This document shows, piece by piece, positions 1 to 8,133 of a stretch of 34,940 nucleotides of DNA. The first letter of the stretch is position 1; each line of letters starts with the position of its first letter. The stretch is from Frigidibacter sp. ROC022 (GTDB lineage Bacteria; Pseudomonadota; Alphaproteobacteria; Rhodobacterales; Rhodobacteraceae). Both the position numbers and the translations under genes were made by a program. Location of the stretch: the NCBI RefSeq assembly GCF_024723735.1, contig NZ_JANQDU010000009.1, positions 1 to 34,940 on the forward strand, written 5' to 3'. The notes beneath the pieces were generated by a model that saw only the letters and a program-made list of their open reading frames with translations, was not told the origin of the DNA and searched no databases.

Positions 1-1
1 A

Positions 2-637
2 CACTCGACCGTCATTGCAGGACTGCACGCCGCGCGCCTGGTGGTGGGATCCGAACTGCCGAAAGGGAAGAACTGGGACGAGGCTGTGATCAAAGACATG
101 ACGGGCGGCGATCGGATGACCGCCAACTTTATGCGTCAGGACTACTTCGACTTTGACCCTCAGTTCACCCTGATGATCGCCGGAAACAACCAGCCTTCTT
201 TCCGCGGCATCGACGAAGCGATCCGATCTCGCGTGGTGCTGGTCCCCTTCAAAGTCACATTCGCGCCCGAGAAACGGGACCAGAACCTCGCAGAAAAGCT
301 TAAGTCTGAGGCACCTGCCATCCTGCGATGGGCTATCGAGGGTGCTCTGCAGTGGCAGCACGGTGGGCTCGACGTGCCGGCCAACGTGGCAACGGCATCG
401 GCCGAATACTTCGACGACGAGGACACCCTAGGACAGTTCTTGGCGGAGGAGACCGAGAACGACCTGAAGGCGTTCTGCTCCTATGTCGCGCTGCACGCTC
501 GCTTTCAGGAATGGAGCGAGAGGCAGGGATTGGGTTCCTGGACATCTCGGACGCTGGCTAAGGAACTGAAATCGCGGGGGTTCCAGCCGGATCGCACTAG
601 CAGCTCGAAGGGCCTGAGAGGCCTTAGGCTGATATGA
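2..637 (+). CDS. P4-type phage/plasmid primase-helicase, C-terminal part (5' end outside window)
   Basis: The reading frame is open from base 2, so the gene enters from outside the window and only about 211 C-terminal residues are visible. They match the end of the D5/P4-type primase-helicase family, which primes and unwinds DNA for phage or plasmid replication. Visible landmarks are a LVVGSEL stretch, TGGDRMTANFMRQDYF, the sensor-like IAGNNQPSFRGIDEAIRSR segment and a VPF strand after it, all in the order expected for the superfamily 3 helicase core. The Walker A and B motifs would lie upstream, outside the window. After the helicase core there is a C-terminal tail of about 80 residues with winged-helix character (LAKELKSRGFQP). 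A terminase small subunit follows at 965, so this is a prophage or phage-satellite replication/packaging remnant. An internal GTG at 41 is in frame but is not the real start. Confidence 0.85.
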   Translation, partial: HSTVIAGLHAARLVVGSELPKGKNWDEAVIKDMTGGDRMTANFMRQDYFDFDPQFTLMIAGNNQPSFRGIDEAIRSRVVLVPFKVTFAPEKRDQNLAEKLKSEAPAILRWAIEGALQWQHGGLDVPANVATASAEYFDDEDTLGQFLAEETENDLKAFCSYVALHARFQEWSERQGLGSWTSRTLAKELKSRGFQPDRTSSSKGLRGLRLI

Positions 638-638
638 A

Positions 639-742
639 GTGACCGAAGTGACCGAGCGCTACATATCATCCGTTACACGCGCGAGCGTACGCGCAGGCAA
701 GCTTCATACGCCCGATATTTGTCTTTCGGTCACTTCGGTCAC
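639..742. repeat. 17-bp perfect inverted repeat with 70-bp spacer
   Basis: The left arm at 639-655 reads GTGACCGAAGTGACCGA and the right arm at 726-742 is its exact reverse complement. Each arm is itself a short direct repeat of GTGACCGA with an AA between copies. The pair sits immediately after the primase stop codon, within or overlapping the hypothetical frame at 639. The arrangement could be an iteron-like replication or regulatory site, or could form a long stem in RNA. The function is not known. Confidence 0.7.
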
Positions 743-971
743 CAAAGATCAGGAGGACACCAGGATTTCTAACCACCGACGCAGAGAACTCTGGCGCTTA
801 GAGGCCTTCAGCACTGGGCCCGAGCAGCTTGGGAGCGTGAACTCCGTCGCGACAGAGCTAGAAGTCCACCGCGACTTGAAAAAGTTGAAATCTCTCAAGC
901 TGCGCTCCCATTCGTTTGAACGCTTTCGCAGGGTCAACTTGAACCAGCCGATCGGACTGATGGCATGGTAG
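639..971 (+). CDS. Hypothetical protein in prophage remnant (uncertain)
   Basis: This is an open frame of 110 codons beginning with GTG two bases after the primase stop and overlapping the terminase start by seven bases. I recognise no domain. The N-terminal part is encoded by the 17-base inverted repeat at 639-655 and 726-742, which gives the repetitive residues TEVTE and SVTSVT, so part of the frame may be a by-product of the repeat rather than protein-coding. The C-terminal half is rich in Arg, Lys, Leu and Ser. Its position between two phage genes on the same strand, with tight overlaps, is the only support for it being real. It could equally be a spurious frame across a regulatory intergenic segment. 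Confidence 0.35.
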   Translation: MTEVTERYISSVTRASVRAGKLHTPDICLSVTSVTKDQEDTRISNHRRRELWRLEAFSTGPEQLGSVNSVATELEVHRDLKKLKSLKLRSHSFERFRRVNLNQPIGLMAW

Positions 972-1537
972 AGCGAATCCAAGCAAAGCGGGAACTGTTC
1001 TGCCGCGAGTTTTTGATCGACATGAACGGTGCGGCCGCTGCTCGAAGAGCAGGATATTCAGCTGCGTCCGCACGTCAAACAGCGCATGAACTCCTGACAA
1101 AACCTGACATTCAAGCCAGCATTTCCGAGTTGACCGCTCAGCGCAACGCTCGTCTTCGGATCGATGCGGATCAAGTCCTCCGCGAACTCGCCAAGATCGC
1201 ATTCGCGAACTTGGGCGACTTTCTCGAAATCGACAAAGATGGCGCGCCCTCGGTCGACTTAAGAAATGTCGCAAAGGGCGACTTCGGTGTATTGGCAAAT
1301 CTGACATATGAGATTCACGAGAAAGAAACCATCGGCGGAACGCGATCTATAGTTCGGCGCATAGGACTCCGCCTTCAACCCAAGGTGGCCGCGCTGGTCA
1401 AACTTGGCGAGCACGTTGGTCTCTTTCGCGGCGGCCCAAATAAACACGGCGATCCCCTCACCGATCTGATTCTGGAGATCAATCGTGAGGGCAGCGTGGC
1501 CCCCATTCGCAGCGACAGATTGGGTAAGAAAGTTTAG
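965..1537 (+). CDS. Phage terminase small subunit
   Basis: The predicted 190-residue protein matches the terminase small subunit family (Terminase_2 type). This subunit recognises phage DNA for packaging and loads the large ATPase/nuclease subunit. Visible features are the opening helix-turn-helix-like segment with FCREFLIDMNGAAAARRAGY at about residues 12-31, then SAASARQTAHELLTKPDIQASI, the usual layout of the N-terminal DNA-binding domain. The ATG at 965 fits the family's typical start just before this helix. No terminase large subunit follows; the sequence changes character soon after the stop, so the packaging module is truncated. The gene is probably a remnant, although the frame itself is intact. 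Confidence 0.85.
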   Translation: MVERIQAKRELFCREFLIDMNGAAAARRAGYSAASARQTAHELLTKPDIQASISELTAQRNARLRIDADQVLRELAKIAFANLGDFLEIDKDGAPSVDLRNVAKGDFGVLANLTYEIHEKETIGGTRSIVRRIGLRLQPKVAALVKLGEHVGLFRGGPNKHGDPLTDLILEINREGSVAPIRSDRLGKKV

Positions 1538-1621
1538 CTTCGCAGGCTAATTTCGAGCGACCCTGCTGTTTCATTCAGCTGTTAGGCGGGTTTCCCCTAT
1601 CCCCGGACAGACTTATCCCAC

Positions 1622-1912
1622 GACCTCAGGGACAGGTACCTGCGCTTGATCTACAAGGTCGAGCGGCTGCCGTCGGGGTCGTTCGATGCCAACCTGTCCT
1701 CCGTGCAGTCGCTGACCGAGGCCATAAAGGCGAGCCCCGGCGTGCTGCTGGTGGCCTCGCTGCCCGCCTCACAGATCGAGGTCGGCGGCGAAAGCGGCTA
1801 GGAAATGCGTGCGTGTCTGAAGCAGACCTTCAGCCGCATGGAGTCGTCGTGGCGACCAGCCAGGAGAAAAGCTACGAGATCGTCCGTCGCCGCCTGTTCA
1901 AAGAGCTCCTGG
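1622..1912 (+). pseudogene. Decayed fragment of a DUF499-type ATPase
   Basis: Translated from 1622, the plus strand gives a coherent stretch with the segments GSFDANLSSVQSLTEA and LVASLPASQIEVGGESG. It then meets an in-frame TAG at 1799-1801 and continues with LKQTFSRMESSWRP. A one-base shift near 1853 restores SYEIVRRRLFKEL. This order of motifs is what I recall for large DUF499-type ATP-binding proteins. Those proteins occur next to DUF1156-type methyltransferases and helicases in phage-defence-like operons. Only about 95 residues of a protein usually near 1000 residues remain, with one stop and one frameshift, so it is a pseudogene. Family assignment is from memory of the motif pattern and not from a search. 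Confidence 0.6.
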
Positions 1913-2130
1913 CGAATGTTAGTCCGCGGTCCTGTCTCACCGCGAGCCACTGCCATCGAAGTGTTCAGGTTGAACTATAGATTTTTGGCACTTAATCAAT
2001 GGCTTGCAAAAAATTCACTGAACTGGCGCAGTCAACAGGTTCAGAGAGCTTTTGCCCGGAGAGAACGATTTGGGCCGTCTCGCGCCGGGCATGGTGAATA
2101 GCCCGTCCCCCATAACCCTCGAAAACAACG

Positions 2131-2153
2131 GAAAAATCCGGCGGGAGCCGGAT
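2131..2153 (-). terminator. Rho-independent terminator-like hairpin, minus strand
   Basis: On the minus strand ATCCGGC (2153-2147), loop TCCC and GCCGGAT (2142-2136) form a perfect seven-base stem followed by TTTTC. No coding sequence on the minus strand ends at it. The gene or RNA it once served seems to have been lost or replaced. Confidence 0.6.
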
Positions 2154-2356
2154 CGGGAGAGCGGTTTCTGAAAGGCAAGTGGCGGAGGAAAGGGTACTGC
2201 CAGCGAACCTTCTCCGGCACCTAAAATGCTGATATTATTCACTTTATAAGTAGTTCGAATTCCAGCCGAGCCCAACCAAACTGACAACGAACCCGTTCGG
2301 CTCAGCGCACCGCACCCGTGCGCCATAATATGCCGAGGACGGCGGCTAAGAGCTTT

Positions 2357-2623
2357 GATCTTCAAGTAAACCTCGTCCAAATACCACCGCCATCAGCTCG
2401 ACCGCATCCCTTCAACACTGCGCTTTCGGATCTCCGCCGCGAACAACGGCCCAAAGCGGTGCCACCAAAACCGGACAGTCTCGTGGCCGATCTCGATCCC
2501 GCGCTCGTGCAGCAGGTCCTTGACGTTTCGGAGCGAAAGAGGAAACTGGACATGGAGCCTTACCGCCAAACGAATGATCTCGGGGCTCGTCTTGAAGTAC
2601 CTGAAGGGGCTGGGTTTGCTAAT
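2357..2623 (-). pseudogene. IS6-family transposase fragment (N-terminal third, broken)
   Basis: Read on the minus strand from 2623, the frame gives KPSPFRYFKTSPEIIRLAV, then LSLRNVKDLLHERGIEIGHE, VRFWWHRFGPLF and YLDEVYLKI. This is the N-terminal region of an IS6-family transposase up to the first catalytic Asp. The usual ATG position reads ATT, and an in-frame TGA lies at 2393-2395. Beyond 2357 similarity stops abruptly. It is clearly related to the intact IS6 transposase at 7230-7937 but differs throughout, so it comes from an older or different IS6 insertion rather than a recent copy. Confidence 0.8.
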
Positions 2624-2788
2624 CCGGCAACGCCAGGCGGACGCCCTTCCCGGCTCAAGTCACGTTGGTATGACAGAGCCAACGGGCGAGTTTGGCTCCA
2701 TTTTGGAACTCGAAGATAGCTCTGTGACGCGCTCCGACCACCGCGATTTGGGTTTGATATCCAGCGCCGCTCTCGCCCACGCGGTTCC

Positions 2789-3157
2789 TCAGGCGAACAA
2801 GACAACGGCAAGTGCCAGCGCGAACATACTGCTGGTGATCGGCCCCCAGAGCTTGCGTTCCGCTGAGGACGGCGTCGCCCAATTGAGCGCCATGACGACT
2901 CCGTTCAGCGCGGCCGCGGCCCAACCGATCCATTTCGGCCACGCGGGCCATCCTCCGGCTGCAGACAGGATCGCCAATGCCATAACCAGCAGCAAAACCA
3001 CTGATATCGCGGCCGCCAATCGCCCTTTCAGCGGCAAGGCTCCTTCATGCTGGCCGCCTTGAGTGATCCGGCCCCACGGTGCGCCGATGATGAGGGCGAT
3101 CTGAAAGGCGATGACCCCGAGGATGAACAAGCAATAAATGCAGGCCATGATCTGCAT
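2789..3157 (-). CDS. Small membrane protein with four predicted helices, unknown function
   Basis: A 122-residue protein with about four hydrophobic segments: roughly residues 5-28, 45-68, 72-92 and 102-120. A conserved-looking GAPWGRITQGG lies after the first helix and SSAERKLWGP before the last. I recognise the layout from small uncharacterised integral membrane proteins in Actinobacteria and Proteobacteria but know no function. The ATG at 3157 begins directly at the first helix; an alternative ATG lies at 3148. The gene lies 76 bases downstream of a GNAT acetyltransferase on the same strand and may be transcribed with it. Confidence 0.6.
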   Translation of the reverse strand: MQIMACIYCLFILGVIAFQIALIIGAPWGRITQGGQHEGALPLKGRLAAAISVVLLLVMALAILSAAGGWPAWPKWIGWAAAALNGVVMALNWATPSSAERKLWGPITSSMFALALAVVLFA

Positions 3158-3233
3158 GTTTCCGCAACCTTTCGTTCTCGCGCTCCCGATACGATATTGG
3201 AGATTTACAACCAAATCTCCGGCCGATGCGAGA

Positions 3234-3698
3234 TCAGAGGGTGAGTTTGAACCCCGCGTGGGAAGCCACGAAGCCAAGGGAAGCATAGAACCGGTGTGCG
3301 TTCGGGCGTGCATTATCCGATGTGAGTTGAATTAGATCACAGCCTCGCTGTCGGCATTCTTCGATCGCCCAGCCGAACATCGACTTTCCCAGACCAATGC
3401 CGCGCGCGCTTGCCGCCACGCGCACAGCCTCGATCTGTCCCCGCCAGGCGCCTTTTCGGGCGAGCCCGGGCAGGAAACTGAGTTGCAGCGTGCCGACCAC
3501 GACACCGTCACGTTCGGCCACGGCAAGCATCTGGTTTGAATCGTCAGATATGGCGGCGAAGGCCGCCAGGTAGGCATCGGGGAGCGGTTCTCGCAACTCT
3601 TCCCGAGTTGCGCCGAGGGGATCGTCGGCGAGCATCGCAACGATGGCTGGAAGATCGGCCGCCTGCGCGGGGCGCATCTTCAGTACATTTTCAGACAT
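3234..3698 (-). CDS. GNAT family N-acetyltransferase
   Basis: A 154-residue single-domain GNAT protein, which would transfer an acetyl group from acetyl-CoA to an amine on a small molecule or protein. The sequence shows the N-terminal strand-helix (LKMRPAQAADLPAIVAML, residues 6-23), the central VVVGTLQLSFLPGL strand, and the acetyl-CoA pyrophosphate-binding motif A IEAVRVAASARGIGLGKSM (about 89-107, the RGIGLGK loop). The C-terminal NAHRFYASLGF motif follows. The length is typical of the family. The substrate cannot be deduced. It is the first gene of a possible two-gene unit with the membrane protein downstream. Confidence 0.88.
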   Translation of the reverse strand: MSENVLKMRPAQAADLPAIVAMLADDPLGATREELREPLPDAYLAAFAAISDDSNQMLAVAERDGVVVGTLQLSFLPGLARKGAWRGQIEAVRVAASARGIGLGKSMFGWAIEECRQRGCDLIQLTSDNARPNAHRFYASLGFVASHAGFKLTL

Positions 3699-3971
3699 GG
3701 GTCACATCCTTACTGTGGAACATCAGATATGACGTAGGAAATTCGAAGCTTGGCACGACATTTCGGGCCAGCTCTCGAAGCCGGTGCCCTGCATCAGATG
3801 TGGCGGCAGGTGCCGCGGCAGGCGGTGCTGTTTGCGGCGCTTTGGCCGGGCTTCCGGATTGGGTTTGAGCAGGCTGAACATGCGATTTTCATTTCGTGTT
3901 GATGGAAGGTGGGTGGCGTCGCTACCGGCGGGAGGACCGCCTGTGTTGAAGTACTGCGGGCCCCCTGTGGA

Positions 3972-4469
3972 TCATGCAGTTCCAGCCAACGTGAGGGCTG
4001 CCCCGAGATAGCAGACGGAGGCGGCCAAAGCCGTTGCCCAGCGCAGGTGGTTCCAACGGGTCCAGTCGCGCAGGTAGGTGTTCCAGCAGTCCTGCGCGTG
4101 CGCGCTCCTGTGCTCGACATGGTCTAGGCGTTTGTTCATCGGCACGTTCCGGCTACCGGTCACAGCCATCACGCCGAGCACGTAGAGCGTTCCGGCCGCC
4201 GCCAGCCAATAGGCCACGGTGCCACCGATCAGCACGGCGCCCAGAACCGCGAGGCCGAGCGAGGCGATGCTCATGCCGATCAGCAGGACCATGAACAGCG
4301 AGCGATAGACCTCGCGGTTGATCCATTGCATCGCCTCGATCCCGGCCGCGGGCTGCGCGCGGCCGAGGCCGCGCATCACGAAGTCTGAGAACGCGAGAAA
4401 CACGCCGGCGACAAGGCCCGTGGCCAAGGTGGCAGCGACAAGTGTTGTTTCGAAGAGCTCGGACAACAT
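3972..4469 (-). CDS. DUF1772 / anthrone-oxygenase-like membrane protein
   Basis: A 165-residue integral membrane protein with about four hydrophobic segments. It ends with the family signature NTYLRDWTRWNHLRW (about residues 129-143), typical of DUF1772 proteins, which are related to fungal anthrone oxygenases. The biochemical role in bacteria is not established. I chose the ATG at 4469 because a GGAG sits six bases upstream of it; an earlier in-frame ATG at 4481 has weaker support. It is last in a minus-strand run behind DUF4345 and NmrA-like genes and an AraC regulator, suggesting joint expression. About 270 bases between it and the GNAT gene hold no convincing gene. Confidence 0.78.
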   Translation of the reverse strand: MLSELFETTLVAATLATGLVAGVFLAFSDFVMRGLGRAQPAAGIEAMQWINREVYRSLFMVLLIGMSIASLGLAVLGAVLIGGTVAYWLAAAGTLYVLGVMAVTGSRNVPMNKRLDHVEHRSAHAQDCWNTYLRDWTRWNHLRWATALAASVCYLGAALTLAGTA

Positions 4470-4565
4470 GGGTTTCTCCATTGGAAAAGCCAGTTTGCGA
4501 TGGCGAAGGCGCGGTGCTGATGAGGTCGTTGGCAGGACATCGAGGGCCAAGCCGCCGCGGCAGGC

Positions 4566-4994
4566 TCAACGTGCAGGCTGTGTTGTTGAGAAACCGGGTG
4601 CCGGATTCCAAAGGCGGCGGCGGAAAGCCGTGAGGCAGAGCGCGGCGATGAACAGTTCCGCAAAGAGGGCGCCGATGACATTGCCGGCCGGCATCCCGTC
4701 AACTGCAAGCCCGACCAGCCGCCCGGCCGGGAAGGCGATGAAGACGGTCAGGGCAGTCGCCATGGAGGCGGGCAGGATCGCGGTCCGCCAGATGCCGAGC
4801 AGCATCACGAGGCCGAAGCCAGCGAGCCCGGCGCCGGGGGCGCGCAACTCGCTGAGCAGGCTGGCATCTTCGCCCAGCGTGATGCCGTAGCTGGCGTAGA
4901 AGGCATGCGGCACGGACAGGATGGAAGCGCCGATGGTGAGCGCGGTGAGGCCGGAGAGACCTAGCGCGATCTTCTCGAAAAGGGTGGGTTTCAT
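4566..4994 (-). CDS. DUF4345 family membrane protein
   Basis: A 142-residue protein with about four hydrophobic segments: residues 10-28, 52-68, 72-92 and 103-123. The PHAFYASYGI and ELRAPGAGLAGFGLVML stretches resemble the DUF4345 family of small membrane proteins with no known function. The ATG at 4994 is the natural start, directly before the first helix. It begins 24 bases after the stop of the NmrA-like gene and ends 96 bases before the DUF1772 gene. The three probably form an operon with the AraC regulator upstream. Co-occurrence of DUF1772 and DUF4345 with NmrA-type proteins suggests an oxidoreductive or stress-related set, but this is inference. Confidence 0.7.
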   Translation of the reverse strand: MKPTLFEKIALGLSGLTALTIGASILSVPHAFYASYGITLGEDASLLSELRAPGAGLAGFGLVMLLGIWRTAILPASMATALTVFIAFPAGRLVGLAVDGMPAGNVIGALFAELFIAALCLTAFRRRLWNPAPGFSTTQPAR

Positions 4995-5018
4995 GTCATT
5001 ATCCTTTCTTGGGCGGTG

Positions 5019-5846
5019 TCAGGCGGCGCTTGTCCAGGCGCCGGTTTCGGCGGCGGTCCGGGCGAAATCCGCAAAGTCGCGGGGAGCCCGGCCGAGCGCG
5101 CGCATCACGCCGTCGGTAGTGTGGGCATTGCGCCCGTCCAGCGTTTCGCGGGCAATGGCGGTGAAGACGTCGGCAACGAAGGTGCCGCCAGCTTCGGCGA
5201 TGTTCCCGTGGAACTCCTCGAAGCTGATCGGGACATGCCGGATCTCGCGGCCGGTGGCGCGCGAGAGTTCACCCGCCATTTCCGAGAAGGTCATCAGCCG
5301 TGGCCCCGTCACCTCGTAGAGTTCGCCCTTGTGTCCGTGCTCGGTCAGCGCCGCGACGGCGACATCGGCGATGTCGTCAACGTCGACGATGGGCTCGGCG
5401 ACAACGCCACCGGGCATCGGAAGGACCCCGGCCAAGACCGGATCGCGCAGATAGCCCTCGGAGAAGTTCTGCGCGAACCATGCGGCGCGGACGATGGTGA
5501 AATCGACGCCCGAATTGCGCACGACCTCTTCGCCGAGCCTGGCGTGATGCTCGCCCCGTCCCGACAACAGGACGAGGTGCTCGACGCCGACGTCCTTCGC
5601 CGTCTCGACAAGAGACTCGAGCTTTTCGACCGCGCCGGGAAACGCGAGATCGGGGAAGTAGGTGACATAGGCCGCTCGGGCGCCGCTCAGGGCCGGCGCC
5701 CAGGTCTCGGGCGCCTCCCAATCGAAGGGCGTCGCGGCGCTGCGCGAGCCGCGGCGCACGACGTGGCCTTTGGCTTCGAGGCTGGTGGCAACGCGGCTTC
5801 CGGTCTTGCCGGTGGCGCCGATGACGAGAATGGGTTTCGTTTGCAT
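5019..5846 (-). CDS. NmrA-like NAD(P)-binding protein (atypical SDR)
   Basis: A 275-residue Rossmann protein of the NmrA / atypical short-chain dehydrogenase type. The dinucleotide-binding loop VIGATGKTGSRV is at residues 8-19. The downstream segments VEHLVLLSGRGEHH, FTIVRAAWFAQNFSEG and VDVDDIADVAVAAL are the usual NmrA/NAD(P)H-azoreductase-like landmarks. Such proteins act as NAD(P)H-dependent quinone/azo reductases or as redox-sensing proteins without catalysis. The ATG at 5846 is preceded by AAGGAG at good spacing. It lies 106 bases downstream of an AraC regulator on the same strand, which may control it. Confidence 0.85.
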   Translation of the reverse strand: MQTKPILVIGATGKTGSRVATSLEAKGHVVRRGSRSAATPFDWEAPETWAPALSGARAAYVTYFPDLAFPGAVEKLESLVETAKDVGVEHLVLLSGRGEHHARLGEEVVRNSGVDFTIVRAAWFAQNFSEGYLRDPVLAGVLPMPGGVVAEPIVDVDDIADVAVAALTEHGHKGELYEVTGPRLMTFSEMAGELSRATGREIRHVPISFEEFHGNIAEAGGTFVADVFTAIARETLDGRNAHTTDGVMRALGRAPRDFADFARTAAETGAWTSAA

Positions 5847-5952
5847 GGATACTGCTCCTTGGCGAGAAGTAATGGCCAAGGGATAGCTGCAGGGGCAAAG
5901 CGCGGTATTGACCGGACTTGCCACCGTTTTGACCGCCGTCGCCAAAGCGGCG

Positions 5953-6957
5953 TCAACGGCTCATGCGATCCTTGCGGTAGCTCGCCGGCGTCGTACCCAC
6001 CCAACGCTTGAAAGCCCGTGTAAACGAGCTCTGTTCCGAAAAACCAGTCAGGAACGCGATCTCGGCAAGGGAATGGTTTTCGTCGCTCAAGAGCCCCTCG
6101 GCGAGGTCGCGGCGGGTGTCCTCGGTCAGGGTCTGGAAGCTCATCCCATGTTCCGACAGACGCCGATGAAACGAACGCGCGCTCAAGCCGAGGGCACGCG
6201 CGATGTCCGCCATTCTGGGCGTACCCTCGCTGAGCGCCTGTGCGATGGTGTCCTTGGCGCGGGCGACCAGCGGAGCCTCCTCGGAAATCTCCGCCAGTTC
6301 GGCATCAAGATGTGAGATCAGGTAACGAGAAATCCCCTCGTCGCCAAGGATGTTCGGCTGCGCCAGCGTCTCAGGCGAGAACAGAAGTGCATCGACATTC
6401 GCGCCGAACCTAATGTGACAGCCGAAATAGTCGGCATGAGAGGCAGTGGACTTGGGAGCCGGATGTTGGACAAGCACCTCCAGGGGCGCGACGGGCACCG
6501 GGCAGACCTGCCTCGCTATCGACAAGGCGCTCGCCAGCGTCGCCTCGTTCGACAGCCGAAGGCCCAGCCGCCGTTCGCCGGACCGGTGCAGAATGAACAG
6601 CGTGCCGCGCGGATCAGGGCGCAGCTCGTATTCAACGACACTAGTCCAGAGCCGGGCATAACGCTCCACGCGCTGAAACGACCCGCCCAGAGTTGTCGCC
6701 GCCTTGAAGGCCAATCCCAGCGCGCCGTATTCATTTAGCCGCATGGACGCACCAACGCGCACCGAAAGATCGGTCGCATCGATCTGCGCAGCGATTCTTT
6801 CCAGCATGTCATAATAGGGGTCGGCTGGGATCATCGCCCTCGGATCCCACGGGCCTTCCGCATCGAGACCGACCGATGAGAGCAAAGCGGCCGCGTCGAC
6901 TTCACCACCCGCCGCGGCGACCATCTTTCGCGCGAATAATGAAGTAACGTAGCCCAT
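5953..6957 (-). CDS. AraC family transcriptional regulator (OruR/ArgR-type, N-terminal arabinose-binding-like domain)
   Basis: A 334-residue regulator with an N-terminal effector domain of the Arabinose_bd type (about residues 20-200, with GALGLAFKAATTLGGSF and a CHIRFGANVDALLFSPETL segment). The C-terminal AraC DNA-binding domain is at about 230-330: MADIARALGLSARSFHRRL as the first helix-turn-helix and LAEIAFLTGFSEQSSFTRAF as the second, followed by GTTPASYRK. The ATG at 6957 is chosen because longer starts need TTG; no strong ribosome-binding site is visible, so the start is uncertain. It is transcribed in the same direction as the NmrA, DUF4345 and DUF1772 genes and may regulate them. About 270 bases upstream contain no supported gene and end at the IS6 element. 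Confidence 0.87.
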   Translation of the reverse strand: MGYVTSLFARKMVAAAGGEVDAAALLSSVGLDAEGPWDPRAMIPADPYYDMLERIAAQIDATDLSVRVGASMRLNEYGALGLAFKAATTLGGSFQRVERYARLWTSVVEYELRPDPRGTLFILHRSGERRLGLRLSNEATLASALSIARQVCPVPVAPLEVLVQHPAPKSTASHADYFGCHIRFGANVDALLFSPETLAQPNILGDEGISRYLISHLDAELAEISEEAPLVARAKDTIAQALSEGTPRMADIARALGLSARSFHRRLSEHGMSFQTLTEDTRRDLAEGLLSDENHSLAEIAFLTGFSEQSSFTRAFKRWVGTTPASYRKDRMSR

Positions 6958-7229
6958 GATTGAAATATTACGCGAAATGAGCCCGGGTTCCAAAGCGGCC
7001 GATGACTGTCGAGATGGCGACGACCCAGATCAACCAGGCGGGACCATTCTGAGGCCAGCCCGAATTGCGCAGGGTGAAACAGCACGCGGCGTCAACCAAG
7101 CGCACGACCGATGTTGGAGCCAAAGCTGCGGCTGTGTGTACCATCGACCGCAGGCGCGCGCCTGCTCTCGCATGACGGTGCTGGCAGACTAATGCGAACC
7201 GGTCTCCGCCAGGACAGTGAGACTGCCCT

Positions 7230-7937
7230 TTATTCGGCGCAAAGCCCGCGCCACTCAACGAGAGCGGCAGTACGATTGGCCTTGAAATTCGATCGGCTGT
7301 AGAGTGTGCGCTCCTGATTGAAATCGTTATGGACCGAGGCGTGGACGGCGGCGAATTTCTGCAAACTTCGCATCTGCCGGAAGCGCAACATCGCCCGCTC
7401 CCGCCTTCGAAACGGCTGGTGCGAATTCTCTGCGCGGTTGTTCTTCCAGCGACCGTTTTCCTGGCGATCGGCGATTCCGAGGTCGCGCAGTGCCGCGCCG
7501 TATGATCGCATGCGGTCGGTCACAATCTCGTCGGCACGGCCGTGGCGCTTCAGCGATTTCTTGATGAATTTCAATGCGGCTTTCTTGTCGCGCGTATTCG
7601 TCACGAAGCATTCGAGCGCCTCTCCTTCGTGATCCACCGCCCGCCAGAGATAGTGCAGATCGCCGTTGATTTTCACGAAAACCTCATCCAGGTGCCATTT
7701 CCAGTGACCGCCCGAGCGCATTCCCTGGGCCCGTTTCCGGAGAAGTTCAGCGGCAAACATCGGGCCGAAGCGATTCCACCAAAACCGTACCGTCTCGTGG
7801 CTGACGTCTATGCCGCGTTCGTGCAGAAGGTCCTCGACGTTGCGGAGCGACAATGGAAAACGGACATACATCGAAACCGCCAGGCGGATGACCTCAGGGC
7901 TGCTGCGGAAGTACCGGAACGGGCTGCGTTTGTTCAT
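7230..7937 (-). mobile_element. IS6-family transposase, apparently intact
   Basis: A 235-residue transposase of the IS6 family, which moves by a DDE integrase-fold reaction. It begins with SPFRYFRSSPEVIRLAV, followed by the helix-turn-helix LRNVEDLLHERGIDVSHETV. The catalytic residues are Asp84 in HLDEVFVKI, Asp141 in IVTDRM, and the Glu of NNRAENSH near residue 170. The frame is complete with no internal stop. I could not define the terminal inverted repeats with confidence, so only the gene is marked. It sits at the downstream border of the oxoamine synthase cluster; a decayed IS3 element lies at the other border. The element may be active, and IS6 elements often form composite structures. 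Confidence 0.9.
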
Positions 7938-8133
7938 GCGCCCACGCTATGCGGTCGACCTGCCTGCCTCAAGCTCCGTCGCTCCGACACTGCCGCTGTG
8001 ACTGATATCGTATCCTTGGTCATGGTTGATCTGCCGGGTAAACGGTTGGTCCGAAAACCAGACCTTAGCCGGAAAACATCCATGACCGCCAAGCGACCAG
8101 CGCGGTTTTCGACGGTGCTTCGCGGGGATCAGC

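Larger units (their letters stand above)
1538..2356. other. Gene-poor junction region between prophage remnant and IS6 fragment
   Basis: No intact gene is supported here. The first about 80 bases are the end of the phage segment. A decayed ATPase fragment lies at 1622-1912 and a minus-strand terminator-like hairpin at 2131-2153. An AT-rich stretch at about 1975-2040 contains TCAATGGCTTGCAAAAAA. The segment looks like successive insertions and deletions. Minus-strand open frames across it have no recognisable domain. Confidence 0.6.

Noticed and set aside
2015-2380. Minus-strand open frame of 121 codons across the gene-poor region
   Set aside because: It runs through a clear terminator hairpin and part of a truncated IS6 fragment and has no recognisable domain.
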